From an uncultured Bacteroides sp. (GTDB lineage: Bacteria > Bacteroidota > Bacteroidia > Bacteroidales > Bacteroidaceae), in the NCBI GenBank assembly GCA_900557355.1, contig USSR01000348.1:1-7361 (forward strand): DNA of 7,361 nucleotides, in the 5' to 3' direction. Within the stretch, counting starts at the first letter, position 1. The number at the start of each line of letters is the position of its first letter. Made by a program: the position numbers and the translations under genes. Of this stretch, positions 1 through 7,025 are shown one piece after another. Below the pieces are notes generated by a model. The model was given only the letters and a program-made list of their open reading frames with translations. It made no database searches and was not told the DNA's origin.

Positions 1-1887
1 AACCCGGGAAATCTGTTCCGCTACTTCCATCTGTGTGTAATCACGATCCTTCATATCTTTCAATGTGATACGCACATTACCGCTACCGCTTGATACACGC
101 GCGGTAACAGACTCTGCATCCGGAAGTATGGAGTCTACCAGCTGATTGATGTCTTCTGTGTAATCCCGTATATATTCATACGTCACACCCTCAGCTCCAC
201 GGGTGTTAATGCTGATTTGCGAACGGTCTTCAAGGGGGGCCATTTCAGCAGGGATAGCATTCCAAAGGAATACAATGATAAATAAAGTACCTAATACAAG
301 AGGCATAGCCAGCCAGCGTTTGCGTAAGAAGATTTCCAGTGACCGGCTATATATGCGGTTCATTCCTTCAAAGAACGGTTCGGTTTTTATATAGAACCAG
401 TTTTTCTTTTCTTGTTTTACCAGCAATTTGGTAGCAAGCATAGGTGTGAAGGTCAGTGCGGCAAACGAAGAGATGATTACCGAACCGGATACCACGATAC
501 TGAATTCACGAAAAAGCCGTCCTGTCATACCATCCATAAATACAATGGGGAAGAATACGGCCACCAATGTGATGGTGGTAGAGATTACGGCGAAGAAAAT
601 TTCCTTAGCACCTTCGATACCGGCTTCTTTTGGGGGCATTCCACGTTCAATGCGGACATAGATATTCTCCGTCATAACGATAGCATCATCCACTACAAGC
701 CCCACTGCTAATACTACTGCCAACATGGAAAGCACATTGATGGAGAATCCTGCCAGGTACATCACGAAGAATGCACCGATAAGCGAAACCGGAATTACGA
801 TACAAGGTACTAATGTTACGCGCCAGTCACGCAGGAAGAGGAAAATAATAATGATAACGAGGATAAATGCCACATATACGGTTTCCTTTACTTCGTCAAT
901 GGAAGCACGGATAAACTTGGTGTTGTCAAAACCGTAAGAATATTGCACGTCTTCAGGAAGGTCTTTCTTCATCTGTTTCATGCGTTCGTAGACGGCGTCG
1001 GCAATTTTTATATGATTGGCACCCGGTTGCGGAATCACAACGATACCCACCATAGGCACTCCGTTCATCTTCATGTAGCTTTTTATATCCGCCGGACCTA
1101 ATTCTGCCCGTCCGATATCACTGAAACGAACAATGCGGTTATTATCTTCCCGCAGGATCAGGTTGTTAAACTCCTCTGCCGTATGCATCAATCCCAATGT
1201 ACGGATGGTAAGTTCCACTGTATTACCTTCAATACTTCCGGACGGGAGTTCTACATTTTCTTTATCTACTGCATTTTTAACGTCGATAGGGGTAATGCCA
1301 TAACCTGACATCTTGATCGGATCTAACCACAAACGCATGGAATAACGCTTTTCTCCCCAAATACTAACGCTACTGACGTCTGCAATAGTCTGCAATTGTT
1401 CTTTTACGGTGAGGTCGGCAATTTCACTCAATTCCAACAGAGAACGTTTATCACTTTGTAATGCCACCATCAGGATAGGCATGGCATCTGCATCTGCTTT
1501 TGATACCGTAGGCGGGTCACAGTCACGGGGCAGGTAGCGTTGAGCACGTGAAACTTTATCACGCACGTCGTTTGCAGCAGTTTCCAAGTCGACGGAAAGT
1601 TCGAATTCTACCGTAATACGGGATGAACCCTGCTGGCTGACGCTGGACAAGGAACGGATACCCGGAATACCATTGATATTTTGTTCCAGTGGTTCGGTAA
1701 TCTGGTTTTCAATAACATCGGCATTTGCACCCGGGTAGGAGCAAGATACCGAAATGATAGGATTGTCCACGGACGGATATTCTCGGACGCCGAGGTAGCT
1801 GTACCCGATAATCCCGAAAAGCAGGATAATAAGGGTGAGCACTGTGGAAAGTACCGGGCGCCGTATACTGAGTTCAGATATATTCAT
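1..1887 (-). CDS. RND-family multidrug efflux pump, inner-membrane permease (HAE1/AcrB-like), 3' end outside window
   Basis: This is the proton-driven inner-membrane pump of a tripartite efflux system, which would export drugs or other amphiphiles across both membranes. I translated the whole minus-strand frame from the ATG at 1887-1885 to the window edge: 629 codons, no stop. The family is usually 1,000-1,060 residues, so about 40% is missing at the C-terminal end because of the window boundary. Visible are TM1 (about residues 10-30), the first periplasmic porter region (about 31-335), TM2 (about 336-353), TM4 with the adjacent proton-relay aspartates D400-D401 in VGLVVDDAIV, the conserved MDGMTGRLFREF stretch, TM7 (about 524-542) and the start of the second periplasmic region. 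The paired aspartates place it with the H+-coupled HAE1 class rather than the metal pumps. The start lies 12 bases after the adaptor stop codon, so the two are co-transcribed. Substrate cannot be read from sequence. Confidence 0.95.
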   Translation of the reverse strand, partial: MNISELSIRRPVLSTVLTLIILLFGIIGYSYLGVREYPSVDNPIISVSCSYPGANADVIENQITEPLEQNINGIPGIRSLSSVSQQGSSRITVEFELSVDLETAANDVRDKVSRAQRYLPRDCDPPTVSKADADAMPILMVALQSDKRSLLELSEIADLTVKEQLQTIADVSSVSIWGEKRYSMRLWLDPIKMSGYGITPIDVKNAVDKENVELPSGSIEGNTVELTIRTLGLMHTAEEFNNLILREDNNRIVRFSDIGRAELGPADIKSYMKMNGVPMVGIVVIPQPGANHIKIADAVYERMKQMKKDLPEDVQYSYGFDNTKFIRASIDEVKETVYVAFILVIIIIFLFLRDWRVTLVPCIVIPVSLIGAFFVMYLAGFSINVLSMLAVVLAVGLVVDDAIVMTENIYVRIERGMPPKEAGIEGAKEIFFAVISTTITLVAVFFPIVFMDGMTGRLFREFSIVVSGSVIISSFAALTFTPMLATKLLVKQEKKNWFYIKTEPFFEGMNRIYSRSLEIFLRKRWLAMPLVLGTLFIIVFLWNAIPAEMAPLEDRSQISINTRGAEGVTYEYIRDYTEDINQLVDSILPDAESVTARVSSGSGNVRITLKDMKDRDYTQMEVAEQISRV

Positions 1888-1899
1888 AAGGCATCCGGT

Positions 1900-2982
1900 T
1901 TAATAAATGTTATCCAAAGTTACAGGTAATCCGGTACGGAGTTGCAAGGTTCCTGAGATTATAATAGTATCCCCTTCCTGCAAACCTTGTAATACTTGAG
2001 TCTCGGCTTCCGTGCGTATGCCGGTTTGTATTTCTACAGGCTGGGCTTTCCCCGATTTGTAAAGAAATATCTTATCCTTACCCATCTCCGGAACAATCGC
2101 TTCGGATGGAACGGCAAGGGCATCCTGAATCTCGTTTTTGCTTAAACGGATGTCTGCATAGCGTCCCGGCATCACATAACCGTTGGCATTTGGATAGAGG
2201 GCACGTAAAGTCAACGTATGGGTGTTTTGATCCATTCTGGATTCCCGGGCATAAACTTTTGCGTGGAAAGTCTCGAGCTTACCTTCAAGTCCGAAATTCA
2301 CTCCTGCACCGATTTTTACATCGTTGGCGTAACGTTCGGGGACGGAGAATTCTACCTTCAGTGGAGATATTTTGGTTAGTTTGGCTACAATAGTAGTAGG
2401 AGAGGCATAAGTTCCTACACTGACTTGGCGCAAACCAATCACACCGTCGAATGGTGCACGAAGCTCGGTTTGTGCAATGTTTGCCTCTATCAGATCTATG
2501 TCTGCATTCAGGGTTGCCAGTTCAGTTTTTACCTGTTCATAGGCTTCTTTACTGACTGCATCTCTTTCCAACAGAGCATTTTGGCGGAATACACGGTCTT
2601 CTGCTAATTTCAGTTGGGCTACAAGACGTTGCAACTGTGCTTGCAAAGGACGGTCGTTTACTTTAGCCAGTAATTGTCCTTTTTTTACCTGGCTTCCCTC
2701 CTCGAAATTAATTTCAATAATTTTACCGGAAGTTTCGAAAGAAAGATCTACCTCTTCATCAGGCAATAAGCTACCACTGATTTTTATTTCATCTTTCAGC
2801 AGTTGAGGTTTTATGATCTTTGCATTTACATTCAGTATTCTCTTATTATTGCGGTTAGTGCTCATCACTTTGTCTGCAGCCGCCAATTCTTTGTTCTCCT
2901 TAGGGAGTTGAGAATAAATACCCCCGCCTATTAGTCCGGCACCAATAAAAATGATGATGCCCCATTTTACTTTCTTATTCAT
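1900..2982 (-). CDS. RND efflux periplasmic adaptor subunit (membrane fusion protein, HlyD/AcrA family)
   Basis: This adaptor links the RND pump to an outer-membrane channel in the periplasm. It has 360 residues, normal for the family. The N-terminus has a basic MNKKVKW followed by one hydrophobic segment (about 8-22). No lipobox cysteine is present, so it is probably held by a membrane anchor or a cleaved signal rather than as a lipoprotein. Domains in order: barrel-sandwich (lipoyl) first half around 75-110 (SGKIIEINFEEGSQVKKGQ), coiled-coil hairpin about 113-171, lipoyl second half with TELRAPFDGVIG (172-183), beta-barrel about 205-282 with the MPGRYADI segment, then a membrane-proximal region from about 288 (LAVPSEAIV). 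The gene is first in the pair with the RND pump. The 110-base gap behind rsgA contains no recognisable TAnnTTTG promoter box and no regulator gene is adjacent, so its transcription start is not resolved. Confidence 0.95.
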   Translation of the reverse strand: MNKKVKWGIIIFIGAGLIGGGIYSQLPKENKELAAADKVMSTNRNNKRILNVNAKIIKPQLLKDEIKISGSLLPDEEVDLSFETSGKIIEINFEEGSQVKKGQLLAKVNDRPLQAQLQRLVAQLKLAEDRVFRQNALLERDAVSKEAYEQVKTELATLNADIDLIEANIAQTELRAPFDGVIGLRQVSVGTYASPTTIVAKLTKISPLKVEFSVPERYANDVKIGAGVNFGLEGKLETFHAKVYARESRMDQNTHTLTLRALYPNANGYVMPGRYADIRLSKNEIQDALAVPSEAIVPEMGKDKIFLYKSGKAQPVEIQTGIRTEAETQVLQGLQEGDTIIISGTLQLRTGLPVTLDNIY

Positions 2983-3000
2983 GTATCAGTATTAGTATTA
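2983..3000 (-). repeat. Three imperfect 6-base repeats abutting the adaptor start codon
   Basis: On the minus strand the 18 bases just before the adaptor ATG read TAATACTAATACTGATAC, three hexamers differing at one base. They occupy the place where a ribosome binding site would sit, and no Shine-Dalgarno sequence is present. They may be chance in AT-rich leader DNA, or an initiation-region element; nothing more can be claimed. Confidence 0.4.
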
Positions 3001-3092
3001 CGTCAGATTATGTCAGCATGAATTTGGACATCTTGAGAACAGGAAGGTTTAATACGAGAAGCGTTAAAAAAAGTGATAAAGTGATGATGATT

Positions 3093-4025
3093 TTAATATG
3101 CTGCCCTGTATTTTCCTTCCTCCTTGTCTTCCAGCATGTTGAGGTAAGAGCTATAGCGTGACTCGCTGATATAATGTTCTTTTACAGCTTCCCGTACGGC
3201 GCAGCCTGGTTCCTGACGGTGAGTGCAGTTGCCATAACGGCAGTCTGCAGAGAATTTGAATATCTCTGGGAAATAGTGCCCTATCTCAGCCTCTTCCATA
3301 TCGAATGTGCCAAAACCTTTGATTCCCGGTGTATCGATAATATATCCGTCTCCCGGAACGGGAAACATTTCAGAGAAGGTGGTGGTGTGCATACCTTTAT
3401 TATGATAGATGGAAATTTCACCGGTTTTTACCTCTTGGTCAGGCAGTATCGCATTGATAAGGGTTGACTTTCCTACACCGGAATGTCCGGAGAAAAGTGT
3501 TACCCGACCTTTCAATTCTTCCTGAATTTGTTCTATACCCTCACCTGTTTTGGCCGAAACTTTAAAACAGGGATAGCCGATGGTAGTATAGAGATTGATA
3601 AGTCCGTCCAGATAGTGAAGCTCATCCTCATCATAAGCATCTGTTTTATTAAAGATTATCTTAACGGGTACGCGGTATGCCTCAGCAGAAGCCAGAAAGC
3701 GGTCGATGAAAGTAGTGGAGGTTTCCGGATAATTGACCGTAACAATAAGCATGCTTTGGTCAAGGTTGGCAGCAAGGATATGCGATTGTTTAGAAAGATT
3801 GGAAGCTCTTCGGATAATGTAGTTTTTCCGGTCTTCTATTTCCTTGATGAAAGCAGTTCCTTCCGGATTCAAGATAATTTGCACATAATCTCCCACAGCT
3901 ACCGGATTGGTACTGCGTATGCCTTTGAGACGGAAGTTACCTTTGATTTTACACTCCACACATTTCCCCTCGTCGGTCTTTACCAAATACCAACTACCTG
4001 TATTTTTTATTACCAGTCCCCTCAA
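3093..4025 (-). CDS. rsgA: Ribosome small subunit-dependent GTPase A (RsgA), TTG start
   Basis: RsgA is a cytoplasmic GTPase that checks late assembly of the 30S ribosomal subunit. The order of GTP-binding motifs is circularly permuted, the hallmark of this family. Numbered from the TTG at 4025 they are G4 NKTD (126-129), G5 SAK (157-159), G1 GHSGVGKS (180-187), G2 threonines (about 214-216) and G3 DTPG (231-234). An N-terminal OB-fold precedes them (about 1-80), and a zinc-binding site follows with C262, C267, H269 and C275. Length is 310 residues. The frame opens only at a TTG at 4058, just after a stop, and its first ATG is over 100 codons in, so a non-ATG start is required. I choose TTG 4025 because it aligns with the Bacteroides N-terminus [10 protein letters not shown] (here [12 protein letters not shown]). 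The extra 11 codons to 4058 are translated repeat DNA. No separate promoter is visible; transcription probably comes through from frr. Confidence 0.93.
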   Translation of the reverse strand: MRGLVIKNTGSWYLVKTDEGKCVECKIKGNFRLKGIRSTNPVAVGDYVQIILNPEGTAFIKEIEDRKNYIIRRASNLSKQSHILAANLDQSMLIVTVNYPETSTTFIDRFLASAEAYRVPVKIIFNKTDAYDEDELHYLDGLINLYTTIGYPCFKVSAKTGEGIEQIQEELKGRVTLFSGHSGVGKSTLINAILPDQEVKTGEISIYHNKGMHTTTFSEMFPVPGDGYIIDTPGIKGFGTFDMEEAEIGHYFPEIFKFSADCRYGNCTHRQEPGCAVREAVKEHYISESRYSSYLNMLEDKEEGKYRAAY

Positions 4026-4028
4026 TTT

Positions 4029-4060
4029 AATTGTCAATTGAAAATTGACAATTGACAATT
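4029..4060 (+). repeat. Heptamer array, left arm (AATTGAC units) in front of rsgA
   Basis: Four 7-base units in tandem on the plus strand, AATTGTC, AATTGAA, AATTGAC and AATTGAC, followed by AATT. The array ends three bases before the proposed rsgA start codon. Bases 4029-4039 and 4043-4053 are perfect inverted repeats of 11 bases with a 3-base loop. Bases 4043-4060 are a perfect 18-base inverted match to 4114-4131 in the right arm. Confidence 0.9.
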
Positions 4061-4101
4061 ATTGCTTGGCAACATACCTCAGTTACAGTTTCTTTCGGTA
4101 C

Positions 4102-4131
4102 TTGTCAATTCTCAATTGTCAATTGTCAATT
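4102..4131 (-). repeat. Heptamer array, right arm (AATTGAC units) after frr
   Basis: On the minus strand this reads AATTGAC, AATTGAC, AATTGAG and AATTGAC in exact 7-base register, followed by AA. It begins five bases after the frr stop codon. It is the same unit as the left arm but inverted, with a unique core of 41 bases (4061-4101) between the arrays. Confidence 0.9.
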
Positions 4132-4136
4132 GGTTT

Positions 4137-4697
4137 TTATACGGTCATAATTTCTTTATCCTTTGCAATCAGCATATCATCGATCTGTTTGATATACTTA
4201 TCGTGAATCTTTTGCAATTTTTCTTCACCACCCTTTTGTGCATCTTCTGCCAGACCGTCTTTAACGGATTTTTTCAAAGCATCGATAGCATCACGGCGAG
4301 CATTACGCACACTCACTTTAGCAGTTTCACCTTCACCTTTACATTGTTTGGCGAGCTGTCTACGGCGTTCTTCTGTAAGCGGTGGAATACCGATACGGAT
4401 AATCTCACCGTTATTTTCGGGCATAATGCCGAGACTGGAGTCAATGATTGCTTTCTCAATTACCCGGAACATGCTTTTGTCCCACGGCTTAATGGCGATA
4501 CTACGGGCATCCGGAGTATTTACGGCAGCTACATTGTTGATAGGAACCATGCTTCCGTAAGAATCCACACGGATACCATCCAGCAAACGAACGTCTGCCT
4601 TTCCGGCGCGGATGTGAGCCAATGCTTCCTCCAGATACATAACGGCCATATCCATTTTCTCTTGCGCTTCATCTAAGATGTCTTTTACGTCTCTCAT
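4137..4697 (-). CDS. frr: Ribosome recycling factor
   Basis: This cytoplasmic factor works with EF-G to split the post-termination ribosome and release the mRNA. It has 186 residues, the normal family length. Conserved stretches include HIRAGKAD (28-35), [13 protein letters not shown] (47-59), the hinge-proximal [12 protein letters not shown] (104-115) and the VRNARRDA motif (130-137) in the long three-helix bundle. The frame stays open for 23 more codons upstream, but I start at the ATG of MRDVKDI. That fits family length, and the longer reading would run across the promoter box at 4738-4745. A weak purine stretch (GAAGAA) precedes the ATG. It follows pyrH by 98 bases and precedes rsgA, so it sits in a nucleotide and ribosome housekeeping block. 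Confidence 0.97.
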   Translation of the reverse strand: MRDVKDILDEAQEKMDMAVMYLEEALAHIRAGKADVRLLDGIRVDSYGSMVPINNVAAVNTPDARSIAIKPWDKSMFRVIEKAIIDSSLGIMPENNGEIIRIGIPPLTEERRRQLAKQCKGEGETAKVSVRNARRDAIDALKKSVKDGLAEDAQKGGEEKLQKIHDKYIKQIDDMLIAKDKEIMTV

Positions 4698-4737
4698 ATT
4701 CTTCGGTTTTTGGAATTGTACTTTAATTGAAACTTTG

Positions 4738-4745
4738 CAAATATA
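4738..4745 (-). promoter_or_regulatory. Bacteroidetes-type -7 promoter box upstream of frr
   Basis: The minus strand reads TATATTTG, a perfect match to the TAnnTTTG element used by the Bacteroidetes housekeeping sigma factor. It lies 40 bases before the frr ATG, giving a leader of roughly 30-35 bases. No good TTTG -33 element is seen at the usual distance, so strength is uncertain. Confidence 0.6.
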
Positions 4746-4795
4746 ATTATTTTCACCACAGAGCACACTGATATACAGAGTTTTTTCAGAGAAAA

Positions 4796-5506
4796 TTAGT
4801 TGTGTACCAGTGTTCCGATCTCTTCTCCTTGCATTACTTTCTTCAAATTGCCTACTGTGTCCATGTCAAATACAATGATTGGCAGATTGTTTTCTTTACA
4901 CATGCAGGTGGCAGTGAGGTCCATAACTTTCAGGCCACGTTTCAGAACTTCATCGTAAGTGATCTCGTCAAATTTAGTGGCAGTAGGATCCTTCTCCGGA
5001 TCAGCAGTATAGATGCCATCTACGCGTGTGCCTTTCAGCATAACGTCGGCTTCAATTTCAATGCCGCGTAGGGAAGAGCCTGTGTCGGTAGTAAAGAACG
5101 GATTGCCTGTTCCGGCAGACATGATAACCACTTCGCCTGCTTCCATAGATTCGATAGCTTTCCATTTATTGTAAAACTCACCGATAGGTTCCATGCGTAC
5201 GGCTGTCAGTACACGCGTCTTTACACCGGCAGCTACCAGGGCAGAGCTTAATGCCAGGCTGTTGATTACCGTAGCGAGCATTCCCATCTGATCTCCTTTC
5301 ACGCGGTCGAAACCTTTGTTTGCGCCACTCAATCCGCGGAAGATATTACCACCACCAATGACGATACCTATCTGGACGCCCAACTCATGGATTTCCTTGA
5401 TTTGTGCTGCATATTCGGCAAGGCGCTTTTCGTCAATGCCATATTGTTTTTCGCCCATCAGGCTCTCACCACTGAGCTTTAACAGAACTCTTTTATACTT
5501 TGCCAT
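4796..5506 (-). CDS. pyrH: UMP kinase (uridylate kinase)
   Basis: PyrH phosphorylates UMP to UDP with ATP in the cytoplasm, a step toward UTP and CTP. It belongs to the amino-acid kinase fold and has 236 residues, typical for the bacterial hexameric enzyme. Visible motifs are KLSGE (10-14) at the phosphate site, GGGNIFRG (51-58), GDQMGM (71-76) contacting [14 protein letters not shown] (132-142), and VDGIYTADP (162-170) in the ATP-binding half. The ATG at 5506 gives the standard N-terminus [15 protein letters not shown]. The gene lies between a MATE transporter gene, whose stop is 50 bases upstream, and frr downstream. The pyrH-frr order is common in bacteria, but the usual upstream partners rpsB-tsf are not here. 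No terminator hairpin is seen after it. Confidence 0.97.
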   Translation of the reverse strand: MAKYKRVLLKLSGESLMGEKQYGIDEKRLAEYAAQIKEIHELGVQIGIVIGGGNIFRGLSGANKGFDRVKGDQMGMLATVINSLALSSALVAAGVKTRVLTAVRMEPIGEFYNKWKAIESMEAGEVVIMSAGTGNPFFTTDTGSSLRGIEIEADVMLKGTRVDGIYTADPEKDPTATKFDEITYDEVLKRGLKVMDLTATCMCKENNLPIIVFDMDTVGNLKKVMQGEEIGTLVHN

Positions 5507-5529
5507 TATGATATTACATTTAGTTTCTG

Positions 5530-5537
5530 CAAATATA
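5530..5537 (-). promoter_or_regulatory. Bacteroidetes-type -7 promoter box upstream of pyrH
   Basis: The minus strand reads TATATTTG, matching TAnnTTTG, 23 bases before the pyrH ATG. Nineteen bases further upstream is TTAA, overlapping the MATE stop codon, only a half match to the TTTG -33 element. It suggests pyrH can be transcribed independently of the transporter gene in front of it. Confidence 0.6.
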
Positions 5538-5556
5538 CGCTTTCTGTCTGTAATGA

Positions 5557-6873
5557 TTAACTTTGGTACAAAATTTTTCTACTTAAAACTGCCTGTACGA
5601 TGCCGCGCAGAGATAAGTAGACGATGAAAGCCAGCCAAAGGGCATGATTTCCCATCCACTCGTGTAAGGAGTAATAAACGAGGAAGAAACCGGCTGAGGC
5701 TGCCAGCATTGCATAAAACATTTGCCGAGTGGCAGTGGCTCCGATAAATATTCCGTCCCATAGGAAAGCGGCAAAGCCTGCAAATGGGATAGCCAATACC
5801 CAATAAAAGTAATTTCCAGCTTCCCGGATAACAGAAACTTCATTAGTAAGCAAACTTAGGAATGCCTTGCCGCCAAAGAAATAAAGTAATGTGAAGCCTG
5901 TAGAAAGTCCGATTCCCCAGATAAAGAGCTGGCAAACGGTACGATGCAATGCCGGGCGGTTGTCCGCACCGATATATTTACCAACCAACGCTTCACCTGA
6001 ATAAGCAAAGCCATCCATTATATAAGAAAAAAGAGTAAATAGCTGCATTAGCAAAGTGTTGACTGCCAATACAACCTCTCCCTGTGCTGCTCCGGCGGAG
6101 GTAAAGAACAGAGTGACAATAACCAGGCAGAGGGTTCGTAGGAAAATGTCCCGGTTCACCTGAAAGAAACGTAGCATAGCTTCTTTTTTCAATATCTCCT
6201 GCCAGGCAATACGTTCTTTCAATTTGCCATAATATCGCCTCCATAATAATAATGCCATAAAGAATCCTGCATACTGGGCTGTAAGTGTCCCCAGGGCTAC
6301 CCCGGCAACTTTCATGTGGAACAAATAGACAAAGCAAAGGCTTGCAGCGATGTTCACAATGTTTTGTGTAATGGCAATGTACATCGGGAAACGCGAATTC
6401 TGCATGCCAATGAACCAACCGGCAAAACCGTAAAGTCCCAGTATGGCAGGAGCTCCCCAAATACAAATTTGGAAATAGAGTGTAGCCAACAGTTCTACTT
6501 CCTCTGTAGTTTGTATAAAAGTAAATGCCAGTTTACGGATGGGATATTGTAAAGCCACCAGAATAATGGCAATGAGCAATCCTACTCCAACGGATCGTAA
6601 CAAAAGTCGGATAACTTCGTCCATATCGTGTTTGCCGTATGCTTGTGACGTCATTCCGCTGGTTCCCATTCTTAAGAATCCAAAGATCCAGTAGATGATG
6701 TTGAATAGCATTCCGCCCACGGCAATAGCTCCGATATACGCTGCAGATCCCAGATGGCCTACGATTGTCACATCAATCAGTCCCAATAGTGGGACTGTGA
6801 TATTCGAAATGATCGAAGGTACAGCTATCTGAAGTATTCTTTTATTGATAATATTCGGAGTTTGAGCAATCAT
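5557..6873 (-). CDS. MATE family efflux transporter, DinF-like
   Basis: This is an inner-membrane cation-coupled antiporter of the MATE/DinF group, which expels organic cations or other toxic small molecules. It has 438 residues and about twelve hydrophobic segments, normal for the family. Diagnostic stretches are [15 protein letters not shown] (28-42), which carries a conserved aspartate in TM1, [13 protein letters not shown] (286-298), and [10 protein letters not shown] (371-380), typical of DinF-type members. The frame is open 27 codons further up to an ATG at 6954, but I start at the ATG of [15 protein letters not shown]. The longer form would begin upstream of the promoter box at 6904-6911 and adds a non-family N-terminus. 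It ends 50 bases before pyrH. Substrate is not predictable, and the link with pyrH may only be positional. Confidence 0.93.
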   Translation of the reverse strand: MIAQTPNIINKRILQIAVPSIISNITVPLLGLIDVTIVGHLGSAAYIGAIAVGGMLFNIIYWIFGFLRMGTSGMTSQAYGKHDMDEVIRLLLRSVGVGLLIAIILVALQYPIRKLAFTFIQTTEEVELLATLYFQICIWGAPAILGLYGFAGWFIGMQNSRFPMYIAITQNIVNIAASLCFVYLFHMKVAGVALGTLTAQYAGFFMALLLWRRYYGKLKERIAWQEILKKEAMLRFFQVNRDIFLRTLCLVIVTLFFTSAGAAQGEVVLAVNTLLMQLFTLFSYIMDGFAYSGEALVGKYIGADNRPALHRTVCQLFIWGIGLSTGFTLLYFFGGKAFLSLLTNEVSVIREAGNYFYWVLAIPFAGFAAFLWDGIFIGATATRQMFYAMLAASAGFFLVYYSLHEWMGNHALWLAFIVYLSLRGIVQAVLSRKILYQS

Positions 6874-6903
6874 TTTAAAGCACTGATTTGTTCTATTTAT
6901 CGA

Positions 6904-6911
6904 CAAAGGTA
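6904..6911 (-). promoter_or_regulatory. Bacteroidetes-type -7 promoter box for the MATE gene
   Basis: The minus strand reads TACCTTTG, a perfect TAnnTTTG match, 30 bases before the chosen MATE start. A TTTA sits 19 bases upstream, a three-of-four match to the -33 TTTG. Its position inside the longer open frame supports the downstream start codon at 6873. Confidence 0.6.
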
Positions 6912-6985
6912 CTCTTTTTGCCGTAAATGGTAAAAAGGCATTTGATAATAACAATTTTTATAATACATAATATTTTAAAAATGAG

Positions 6986-6993
6986 TATATTTG
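6986..6993 (+). promoter_or_regulatory. Bacteroidetes-type -7 promoter box for the exported protein gene
   Basis: The plus strand reads TATATTTG, 32 bases before the ATG at 7026. The bases upstream (about 6947-6985) are very AT-rich, but no clear TTTG -33 element stands at the expected distance. It is divergent from the MATE promoter box, about 75 bases away. Confidence 0.55.
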
Positions 6994-7025
6994 CGGAAAC
7001 AAGAACTAGGTAATATTAATAAGCG

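Larger units (their letters stand above)
4026..4136 (-). promoter_or_regulatory. Possible bistable RNA leader between frr and rsgA
   Basis: In the frr-rsgA transcript the segment 4060-4043 can pair in two ways. It can pair upstream with 4131-4114 (18 base pairs, 53-base loop) or, using 4053-4043, downstream with 4039-4029 (11 base pairs, 3-base loop). The second hairpin ends three bases before the proposed TTG start and would mask the initiation region; the first would free it. No U-run follows either stem, so an intrinsic terminator is unlikely and any effect would be on translation or RNA stability. The pairing is seen directly; a regulatory role is inference. An equally good reading is a repeat element with no function. 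Confidence 0.3.

Noticed and set aside
412..711. Plus-strand open frames opposite the RND pump gene
   Set aside because: The minus-strand frame is unbroken over 629 codons with family motifs, so these are shadows.
3061..3092. Possible rsgA terminator with a run of seven T on the minus strand at 3071-3065
   Set aside because: The bases before the run are a direct repeat (ATCAC...ATCAC) and do not form a stem, so it does not qualify as an intrinsic terminator.
3483..4055. 190-codon plus-strand open frame opposite rsgA
   Set aside because: It is wholly antisense to a clear GTPase gene, has no family motif, and its composition mirrors the rsgA codons.
4029..4131. CRISPR-like reading of the repeated units between frr and rsgA
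   Set aside because: The unit is 7 bases without spacers and the two arrays are inverted; there are no cas genes.
4062..4676. 204-codon plus-strand open frame opposite frr
   Set aside because: Antisense shadow of frr that begins inside the core of the repeat element; it contains no recognisable domain.
4746..4795. Repeated CTCTG words after pyrH as a possible terminator or binding site
   Set aside because: They are direct, not inverted, repeats and lack a stem or a following T-run; too short to support a site.
5993..6466. 157-codon minus-strand frame inside the MATE gene
   Set aside because: It is an alternate frame of the same strand; the MATE frame has membrane segments and family motifs, this one does not.
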